Shown piece after piece: positions 8,656 to 19,600 of a stretch of DNA of 22,445 nt. Location: positions 114,515-136,959 of the forward strand of contig NW_003123420.1 of NCBI RefSeq assembly GCF_000003605.2, read 5' to 3'. Source of the DNA: Saccoglossus kowalevskii. Its lineage: Eukaryota; Hemichordata; Enteropneusta; Harrimaniidae. The notes beneath the pieces are model-generated. The model was given only the letters and a program-made list of their open reading frames with translations. It was not told the origin of the DNA and searched no databases. The stretch's first letter is position 1, and every line of letters begins with the position of its first letter. A program made the position numbers and the translations under genes.

Positions 8656-10356
8656 AGCACGTCAAACGTAGATGGTTACGTCTTATTATATGTAAACGGG
8701 ATGCACTGAGGCGTGATGGGGCGGTGTAGTCTGTGAAGAAAGATGTTTGGGTTCGATGTAAGGGTTATACACACGTAAAGTGTACATTATGGGAATGAGG
8801 TATATGACACACGGCAACGCACAAATACGGACGGTTTGCACAATCTATCGTTCCCAATTATGCAAAAGTTAACAGACAACTTTTAGAACAATCCAGTTGG
8901 TTTCTTTGGAACAGTTTATTTGTGGGCTTGAGACAATTCATACATGATGTGATGGAATCGTCAGTAAACTATGCAAGTAAAGAAAAATGGATTACTTTGT
9001 TTCAATTATCTTTTTCCAGGGTAGCAATTATCATCCTTGGCTCTCTGACTGAATGTTATAGCTACCACAGAAAATGATAAACTTGTCTAATAATGATAAA
9101 TTCTACACGACTCACCTCACCGTTAGTTATAGTCATTGTAACTTCTGTGATACGACACCACTACGTTTCCGATCAGGATTAATTGTAAACTGAAAAGAGA
9201 CTATTGCTCAATTGTAGTGATTACCAACTATAAGCACGTATAAGCAAACTGGACACGCATTACAAAAAATGCATGTAATACGATCACATAAACTCGTGGG
9301 ATTTGGATGATTTAATAACCTTGTTGAACAGGCCAATACATTACATAATGTAATTGATTAGTTCAAAAGAAACGATTTAGCACAGAATTCTGTACATGTG
9401 CATCTAATAAGTAAAATGCACTCTTCATTAAACAGATGCAGAGTAAACAACATGCACATTCAGATATGTATGTGGCTTTTGTTCAACAAATATCCATGCG
9501 GGTCAAATGTGCTAGTGTACTTTTCGAAAGTTGTCGCATGTCACAAGTATCGTTCTTGTAAATACGTATCATATTACGGTACATGTATGTATGACAGTGT
9601 ATGGGTAAATAACTAAAGCATGGAGCATGGTAAAATAACACTATAGAAAGAAACAACACAATAACTTGGGTATGTTTTAATAACATGGTTTGAATATTCA
9701 TGTTTTATCATTATAAGGTAAATATATTTTTTACAATACAATATGTGTATTGAAAGTGAGTACCAGCAATTCAAAATATCACTAGTTAAAAAAAAAAACA
9801 TGAAAAAAAAATCCGAAATACAGCAGCCATGTGCAACTGAATACAGTGATACTGTCTTGTTTTGTTTGCTTAGACGTGTGGCTGACCGGTATGAAACGTC
9901 GATTATCGTAGCACGAAATGTACATTCCTGGGTTTCATAATGTGATAACTACGAATTACACCAAGAAACCATACTTTTTTTTGATATATACGTTTTCATT
10001 CTGAAATGAATGTCATTGCCATGAAAACTGATTATATATGTACTTGTATTATATATAACATTGATATCAGTAGAAGTATTGCACGTGTGTATGCATGCAA
10101 CATAACACAATACTGTACATATTGACATATCCATATTTAGTGAAGCTGGTCTTTATTTTATCTTCAATATATAACATGCATATATCGTAGATTAGCCATT
10201 CATAGTGGATCCTTGCAAGGCTCAACAGAATACACGTTTGTGTCTGTCGCATATTTGTGGCATTTCACCACGCAATAATGTGGTATAACCTTTGGAAGTC
10301 ACCATTTGTATTAAAGCTGTGACGGAAACACAAACCATTAAAGACTGCATGTGGAA
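8656..10356. other. Convergent intergenic spacer between genes A and B
   Basis: Contains the 3' UTRs of both genes and no supported coding sequence. No AATAAA is seen within several hundred bases after the gene A stop; the nearest variant is ATTAAA near 9427. On the - strand AATAAA lies at 10157-10152 for gene B. The rest is AT-rich without recognisable repeats. Confidence 0.6.
10152..10157 (-). terminator. Candidate polyadenylation signal of gene B
   Basis: AATAAA read on the - strand, about 200 nt downstream of the gene B stop codon at 10359-10357. It is the nearest canonical hexamer found by eye; use of this site is inferred. Confidence 0.4.
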
Positions 10357-10644
10357 TCATTCAGTGCTTAAAGGTTCTGAGCAATTGAAAAGCTCTGATC
10401 CCCGGATCCGAACCTCTGCTTCGTACAGCCCAGTAAGGTCTTTCTCGATCACACCACAGTAAAGTAACTTCATTATATATCTATTTTCGTTGAACCAGCT
10501 ATGCGCACCATCTCTTGGGATTCCTTTGGATTTCTCATAATAATGAATGGTTACATTAGGATGATATCCATAGCCCGTTATATGCAGATGATCACAGTAG
10601 TGAAGTGCCATCACGACAGCCATCGCTCCAGTAGATGGACGTTT
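10357..10644 (-). CDS. Gene B exon 8: motifs S, 3, VS and C-terminus
   Basis: Acceptor TTCCCGCAG. Encodes KRPSTG, MALHYCDHLHITGYGYHP, IHYYE, HSWFNE (H339, E344) and GVIEKDLTGLY. It ends with a tail of about 24 residues, unrelated to the tail of gene A, then TGA. Confidence 0.9.
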   Translation of the reverse strand, partial: KRPSTGAMAVVMALHYCDHLHITGYGYHPNVTIHYYEKSKGIPRDGAHSWFNENRYIMKLLYCGVIEKDLTGLYEAEVRIRGSELFNCSEPLSTE

Positions 10645-13600
10645 CTGCGGGAAAAACAAGTCATATACATGTGAATGCAATGCTAATGGTCGCCGAGGTC
10701 TCGTTTAGAGCGAGAAGGCCACGAGACTTTAGTTTGCCCTAAATAGTGTTACATCATCACGTCCACTGTTCCAAATGCCGTGGTCACATCGGGACAAAAT
10801 CTGCAATATCTGAATACGTAAGGTGTGCCATCGATTTTTGAACAGATACATGCTGAAGCTGGTAAAATGTGGACACAATCGAACCTGAAGAAGAAAGCGA
10901 AACTGAGCCACTAGTGTGGACGTTTGCTGTGTGATGATGTTCGTAATTCTGGCAATTCACAATTGCATTAATCAACATCATACAGTATCACACAAGGAAT
11001 TACAAGCAAAGTTACCTCATGTCATTATCTAATCTAAGGTCCAGGATGAAACGTACCTTTGTTTTCATGTGATAGTTAGCAACCTCATGACCAAGGTAAG
11101 GGTTGAGTATTTGTATTTTATCTGCTGGTTTATTCAGTGAAGTAGCGCTTTTCTTCCAAAACTTTAGTCCCTTCTTAATAGGGTCGTCCTGCAAAGGAAC
11201 AATCCACTAGACAGTAACATATATATACATAGTGATGATGTGCAATATACACTCAGTCTTGTGTTGGAAATCAATGTTAAATAATGCATTTGTGACACTA
11301 GTTAAAGTGGGAGAGTCGTCACCTGCGCATGTGTCAGATGACCATAGCGTGTTATTGTTTACAAACATAAGCCTTTGCGTTTTAGCGTGTTGTTATCATC
11401 GCTTGCCAGGTGCGCAGGTGACAATCCTCCCGCTTTAAATGAACCTGTGTATGAATGGCAAAATAATAGAAGATGAATGCATGTCCACTTAATGAACAAT
11501 ACAAAGACATTTTTAATTCAAGACAAGCAATCATTTATTTATTTTATTCCAGTCAAACTGATGAACTTGTCAACCTGCATGTAAAACCATGTGTGATCAT
11601 TTTGTTACGTACCAATTGGGTGGTTAAGATACATAGGTATTGTAGTAAGAAGTATTGAACCACGAATAAACATTCAATTCAATAATTACCACCCAGTATT
11701 CCAATATACCCCAAATGAACATATATAGAATAGACTGAGTAACCATACATACGCCTTTAATAACTGCTTCCAGCCACAAGTAGTCATCAAGTTTGTACGG
11801 TACAAACACCAAAACAGAGTTTTTATCATATGAACTGCTTGTACGAAATGCACTCTCTGGGTAGACGAGTCGGAACGTTGTTTTTGACCCAACATCTTTT
11901 TCATATTTTTTCACCGGGGCATTATTCATCCTGGCACAGAATACAAAGAAAAAAAGATAGTGATAAAAAAGGTGATGTACCAGAAAACGTACACCATGTC
12001 CTCTACATCAATTGACAAAACAAAAAACAAAACAAAAGTGTTATCTGACTGATGGGGAAATATTCACATTCACAACATTTGAAGAAAGAACCATTGCACC
12101 CGATACGCAACTTAATCTGACTTTTGACTACGAATATAGCAGCCCCCCAAAACGTATCATCATCACTGTCAAAGAAATCGTAACACTGGATTGATTGTAA
12201 GGCAGACAGGCCCTTTGCCATTGCAGGCAGACATTTCTAATTCATCGTGGTCACATACATTGATAATGATAATTTTCCCATTTAACATGCATGTACTATG
12301 AATCGTATGCCCAGCATACGAGCAACTATCTAAAATCTCTTTGCTATATAAATACATACAGATGTGCAGTATAGTCGACAATGTCAATCTATAAGTCAGT
12401 TAACAGAGAACTTTACCAACTTCTTGTCAGACCACATATTATTAGATTAGAAATGACATGCTATCATCAGTTCAGTCATTTGAAATACTATTATTACCAT
12501 CTACATTATTAAAACCAATAAATACCTTGTATCTTGCTCTGAATGGTGACAGAGATCTAAATATGCATGCAGTATATACAGCTAAATTAAAAGTATTCAC
12601 TTCATTTCTGTTATTATAAGTTGATTATCTTGAAAAAACAAACTATATTTATGTGACCACAACATTGGCAGCAGCGAAGTCTATATGATTATATGTTGCT
12701 TTGTACGGTTATATGAAGCGCGAGGACCACCTTAAACCCTGTTTAAACCCAAGTACTAATTTAGTGATATTTAAGAATCTACCATTAAACTACTAAATAA
12801 ACTATTTGTTATGTTCTCACGCATGGTGCTATTCAGTTGTGATACATCAACAGCCCATATAGATTAAATAGTATTTGACCCAAGACTCGGTAAACATATA
12901 ATTAAAATGCAAACTAGTTGAATTACAGAAATTGTTGATGACGTATTCAGAACAAAGATTTTCATCATTGTTATTTTTATAGTCAATTGAAATTTCAATT
13001 CACAGTTAGTGAATTATCAGTAACAAGCTTGTAATTCGAACATCTTTTGGCAAATTTTAAATTATCTTTAAATACAAAAGATAAACAAAAGTTATTTATA
13101 ATTCAAATTGTCTGCATTGCAAAATCAAAAGATATTGCAATACATCAACAAACAGCAATTTTATGAGTAATTTCAATTATATAGATACTATTTTCTACGC
13201 AAAATTAATAAGTAAATAAAGCAAATGCATATTGCCAATTATGTGCATATTAATTTACATGCATAATTATTAAATAAGAATATAAAACATAAGCAGATAT
13301 CAAAAGTATCAATTTTGTTAGTACTAATTTCTATCAAAAATTAATAAAGCAAATGCATATTGCCAATTATGTGCATATTAATTTACATGCATAATTATTA
13401 AGAAAAATATATAAAAAATATGCAGATATCACAAGTATCAATTTTGTTGATACTAATCCAAATCCAAAATTAATAAATAAATAAAACAAATGCATATTGC
13501 CAATTATGTGCATATTAATTTACATGCATAATTATTAAGTAAGAATATAAAACGTATGCAGGTAGCATGAGTACAATCAATTTTGTCCACATTCAGTGTG

Positions 13601-16600
13601 TGTTTTAGTTTATACCACATTTTCTCTTTTATTGAGCAGCGTTGAGGTGTTTCTGTGGTTAAAAAAAGTCATCAAAAAATTACCCAGTTCTTGTTACTAC
13701 TTTTACAAACAAAAGACATCCCAAAAAAAGATGGATTATATGCAAAAAGAAAAATTCATGCAAATGCAGATAAAATGACCTAGTTAAATGTGTCAATTGA
13801 AGTTTGTGGGATTGGTCAATCGTTGTGAAAAACAAAATGATATGCATCCAGGTCCTATGATACTCAATGTATGTACAAAGTTTAAATGAAATCCATCCAT
13901 ACATGACAACATAAAGAATGGCAAATGTGCATTTTTAGCACTAAAGTGGCCGTCATTCATCCATCTTGAATTTGATCAGGAAATGTAGGCATATATGTAT
14001 GGTATAATGTATGTGTGAAATATAAATATGGTCGGTCAAGACATGACAGAGAATAAAACCCTGGATCATCATTAACATGACCATCAGTCAGCCATTATAA
14101 TCCAACTTGGGACATAAATTTAAATTACATTCATCAAGTTCTCATTATATTCATTGAACATTTTTGGATGGAATATATATACATGCCCAACCAAGATCCT
14201 GTTCCAAAGTGGCATAAATCCTTGATTATTAGCTTTAAAATAGCCACTATTTGGACACTTTGAATTGGATTATTGAACAAGTGTATGTTCATATATTTAA
14301 CATGAAGTATACATAAAATCTGAATGTAATCAAAGAAGGCATGACAGAGGGATAGCCTTGGGATAGTATTCTTAAAACAAAATGGCCATTATCCGACAAT
14401 TTTGGATCTGAGCTGATCTGAAAAAATGACAATGTACCAAAATCCTATTATATTCAGTGTAATTCAGTGAAATTTGTCCATGTACGATCCAGTTTTGAAA
14501 TAACAACATGCTCATTTTTGATGCATTTTAGCATTAGACGGTCGCCATTAGTCCATCTTAAATTGGATGTTAAAACAAATGCTTTACTAAATATATACAA
14601 CATAAAATGTTTGAATGGGCTCAGATACGTCCCCATTTTGAGGACTACGTTCAAACGAGGACTGATAATTATTATACATTATGCAATGATTCAGTACGCT
14701 ACAGATGCAATTTTTGGATTATTAATGATTATATTAAACATGTGCCTCTAATAGTCTTTACTCTAATTATATCACAGTGAATTCTAAAAATCTATTTTTT
14801 CCCCAAAAAAGGAAATGGAATAAGGGTACAACTCAAAGAATTCAGGATTACACAATAAATAGGATGCATATAACATAGATAATACAGTACACAAATACCT
14901 CAGTGCCTCATTGAATCATGCAATTACTCACCGTATAACCACATCATATTTGTCTATCAACTTCCCAAGACCCTTTCCTGTACTAACACCAGAACTAGCT
15001 ACTAAAATACACCGCTTACAGTCACCATGATCTGTTAATCTGTGAGAGTAGATGGCAGTGGTACAGATGGAACCATATACAAGAGGATATCATTTATTGG
15101 TTACATAGGAGCACACCATGCAATTGGGGATATGTGTTCAACCGCAGACCCTATAGATGGGCCTGCAGTTGAACCATGAATGAATACAAACATGCAGGAA
15201 AGAACTGTAAGCCTTTAACTGCTACAGACAAATCCCCATAAATGTCTGAGAAGATCAACAGTCATGATAAATCCAGTAATGTTATTCTAGACCAGTAGAT
15301 GTACCGCAAGACTTGTTTTCCCTGAATTTGATTATCTGAATTTAACGAATTCAACAGATTATGAGATGAATGTAGGGTTGATCATGAAATATCAATTGAT
15401 ACAGAGACAACAGCATGTCAAAGATGTCCTATTAAAGTAATCTCTACAATCATTTTGTTTTCATACAGGAGAGAAATATTGTCGAAGTCTCCTGATTGAA
15501 TGATATTGCCCCAATTTGTGTACACCTCAAACATTATTTGAGATATTTGTCAAAAATGATCCCCCATAACCATATATTACAAGACAATTAAAATTCAAAT
15601 ATATCTCAATCGCTTAGCTACTATGTGTATGAAGTGGGGAGAGGGGGTTTGATAGACACTGCAGAATATGCAGTTCCAGGTAAATGTTTACACAATCAAC
15701 TTAAATTTTTGTACAATTGTTTATTGTAGGCTTCCATGTTACCTTTGAAAGTATTGGAAATGTTCATAAAATAAGGAATACTTGTTTTTCATTCATAAAC
15801 ACAATGAAGTTGCACAGAATATAATATTGAATATTAGGCCAAGTGTCTCACAAATAATCTCCCCACTTTTCTGTCACAAGCACACTCAGTAAAATAACAA
15901 CCATGGAACATGCCGGAGAACTCTTATCTATTGCATGCCATACTTTTACAACCATTATAAAGCAAGGTGCAAGAAGCCACTTACTTTGACAAACTTGTTT
16001 GAAATGCTTAAATTCCTTTTCACACATGACCAAAAAAAAAGCATTGATTATGCATGATTTCTACTTTTGTTTGTGTGCAGAGTTACTGTTACCAGTTATA
16101 GCCACAGTCCATAACAGTTGTGAAATGCGTTTTTTTCAGATTACCCCAGGAAAGTGTTCTCTGTTCCTTGTGTAATTATGCATTCGTATGCAAGGGATTT
16201 TTCCACACAAAAACAACAAATTTGGCCGAATTTTGCTAGCGATTGGTTTAATATTACCACAATGGGTTATTTGGCTGTGAAAGATTGGTATTTTTTTCCT
16301 GATTTTTAGGAATCTGAAAAACTCATATTCAAGATGGTGGCCCCCATATAGTAAATACCACATTTATTTTATTATCACTTGTGTGCCAGCTGAATATAGC
16401 GATCATCTCCACAATAGTATAGGGCATGCTTTTAGCATTTGATAGGACAAATCAATTCACTACCGGTACTTTGGTGGCTTTGAGCTTCTTGAATAATAAT
16501 GTTGGTATAACCTTGTTATGGTAATCTGAGATTAGTAGAGATATTGCTAACAATCATCTATCAGCATGCATGTGCAAAGGTTAATATTTCAAACTGAAAT

Positions 16601-19600
16601 AAATAACATGCAATTATTGGGATATATACACATCGCCTGCCAATATCCTTTTTTTTTCCCCATTAATTTTGGTAAATCCATGGGGGCTTTCAGAAGGCGA
16701 AGTGATAAAAGAATCATACAGCTAGTGTTTTTTACTGTACCCAATTGGTGTGGTCTTGTTGGCTTCTGGTAGAAGTTTCAATACTCTTTCAACAACATCC
16801 TCTGTACAAAAGAATTTTAATTAATTAATGCGCGAGTGAGTCGTCACCTGCACATGCGTCAAATAGCATAGCGTGTTATTGTTTAAAAACAAGCGTCTAC
16901 CCATGAGCCTTTGCATTTTTAGAGCATGTTGTTATTGTTGCTTGGGACTCAATTCTCATGCATGCGTAGGTGACGACCCTCCCGCTTTAAATGTGTAATA
17001 ATAAATTAAATCAGTGTTGTGTTTTCTGTTTTTCTTCTCCCCAGTAGACTGTGTAATGCCAGGTGGAAGTATAGAAAATACCTAGTATATACAATTGTCT
17101 ATCAGTTTCCATAAGATGAATGAATACCATTAACATACATCATGGAAAAGGATGTGTAGCAATAATAAATAAATAAATAAATAAATAAATATAGTTCAAG
17201 ACCATACAGTAAAAATATTTTTGTGTTTGAGGACTTGTTGAATACGTGATTTGGAGACACAATAGAAGGGAGCATGTACGTAAACTTTTTTTGTGTCAGA
17301 ATTATATAAATACCATACCATGATTTTTGAATCCAAAAGGTTCACTGGAAGTCTTCATCCGTGCATAGTCAGTCCATTCTTTGAAATTACTTGTCAGAAA
17401 CAAGGGAATATTTGGATCAAACCTAGAAACAAAATAACATTACAATACAAAATATGTTAACAAGTTTAGTTGCTGAGAAACTGTGGATAAATCTGACACA
17501 TGTTTTGAGTATTTCACATTTTTTCAATGAAAAAGTACTACTGTATATGTATGTTTGCTGCCAGAATAAGTTTTTTTAATTTTTTAACGATACACAATAC
17601 TATTTGTTCCCCTCTAACTATGGTACTTATTTCAGCTGAAGTAATTAAGTAAATAGGTTATTTTACAGTACTTGATGAGCAATGTGCATGTAAAAAGACA
17701 AGCAGATTGTTGGCTGATATAGCTCCACTATTTGAAATTCATAATAAGAAAGAAATATCAAATCAATCAGTCAATCCATTTACAAGATAACAAGAATATT
17801 CACTAAAATTAACAAGCAGCCTGTCGGCTGAGATAGCCCCGCTGTTAGCAATGCACATTTCAATTAAAGAACAGAAGATATCATTAGAAAACGAACAATA
17901 TGTATAGTATCAAAACAATCAGACTTGAAGTGGAAAATATCACTTTTTACCAAAAATTACAAAAATATTCACTAAAATAAGAGAATTGAAGATATCATCA
18001 CGAAATGAACAAATCTGAGAGAGGTCCACATGTAGTACCTATATATGTAATATCAAAGCAATCGGACTTGCAGTTTTTAACAAGAAGTTGAAAATATCAC
18101 TTTTTACCAAAAATGACAAAAATATTCACCAAAATTAGAGAATGAAATGAACAAATCTAAGAGAGGTCTACCCAAGGTACATATACATCACGTATCAAAG
18201 CATTCAGGCTTGTAGTTTTCAAGAAGAAAAAGTAAAACATTGACACGGACGACAACAGACGACGGACAATCACTCATATGATAAGCTCCGCTCGACAAAG
18301 TCGACAGCGGAGCTAAAAAAATGAAGTTATCAACACTAAATGGATTAGTCTGATACAGTATTAAAACAAATCAATCTGACAGTGGTACATCTAAAGTACC
18401 TACATATAATATATCAAAACAATCAGAATGGTGGTTTTTAAAAACATACTCAAATTTGTATTTAGGCATTTATATTTTAAATATTCACTTAAGTTAGAGA
18501 ATAAAAGTTCTCTGCACAAATCAATAAATCTGATAAATTCTGGTCATGGTACCTACAATATCAAAGCGATCTGGCTAGTCGTTTTTGAAATAAATCAAAA
18601 ATGTATTTTTTTTGCCAAAATCAACAAATCTGAGATATATGTATATTTATTGACACAAAATCATAAAATCCGAGTGTTTACCAAAGATGTCTACATATAA
18701 AATACAAAAGCAATTGGGTGAGCCATTTACAAAAATATTATTAAAATTAGAAAGTCAAACTGTAATGAAACAAACGAATCTGAGTGAGAGCCACCCGAAT
18801 TTAGAAACACAACTTCCATAAAAGCACTCATAAACCAAAATTTGCAAGCACTGTATGCTTAGATTATTAAAATATGTCACATTTTGACCATAGAATATTG
18901 ATCAATACATGTAACTAATAATAAAGTATGTCCAGCTTAGGGGTAGTGGAAACAATGTATTCTATGAGGCCTATGGGATGATCCCTCACACATATTAGGC
19001 ATCCAGAAGCAGAAAATGTAGTCAACGCAATCTCTGGTCTAGTTGGTCTAACATTAATTTCAAAAATACATAATATGTGAAAAGAACAATTATGAACAAT
19101 CAAAGGATTGAAGCATTTAACAGTACTCACGAATACACATATTTCTTGATGGCTTTTTTCAAAAACCCTTTGGTACAGGATGTGAAATTCAGCTCTAATT
19201 CTAAATCAGTAACATTTCTAAAAAAAATATGAAAAATGAAAAAAATTATGTACTGTAGAATACTTTATTTTAGCTGGAATTAATTTTTCGCTGAAAAGAC
19301 ATTTTGGGTATTTTTTATGGAATTTATAGCGAAGTAAAGTATTTTACAGTAATCAGATAAGTATAGTGGCCACCAGCTACATGGGCAACAATGTCATTTG
19401 TTTCAAAATAAACTCACAGGAATTTATTTCTTTTATTGATGGAGAACAGATTGCCTTGCACAATCAATTGACAGTTACTGTAAACATATTAATTTTTCAC
19501 TGGTTTTTACTAATATGTAAAATTCACCAAATTAAATCTACATGAACATGTAGAATAAGTTCATGAAATTGTTCAAAACATCAAAATGGTGAAATTAAAT

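Larger units (their letters stand above)
11931..14931 (-). other. Gene B intron 5 (3.0 kb), repeat-rich
   Basis: The longest intron, splitting motif L. It holds AT-rich DNA without exons, a three-copy tandem repeat at 13186-13590 and a degenerate array at about 13900-14570. No nested gene was found on either strand. The equivalent intron of gene A is only 172 nt. Confidence 0.75.

Noticed and set aside
9398-9940. Several 60-72 residue frames in the convergent spacer
   Set aside because: Low-complexity, overlapping on both strands, no domain or splice structure; typical random frames in AT-rich DNA.
10700-10735. Small inverted repeat GTCTCGT...ACGAGAC in gene B intron 7
   Set aside because: Only about 7-8 bp arms with no flanking element structure; not distinguishable from chance.
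13186-13590. Regularly repeated blocks resembling a CRISPR array
   Set aside because: The units are about 130-bp tandem repeats in an animal intron, with linkers that are themselves related, and no cas genes are present.
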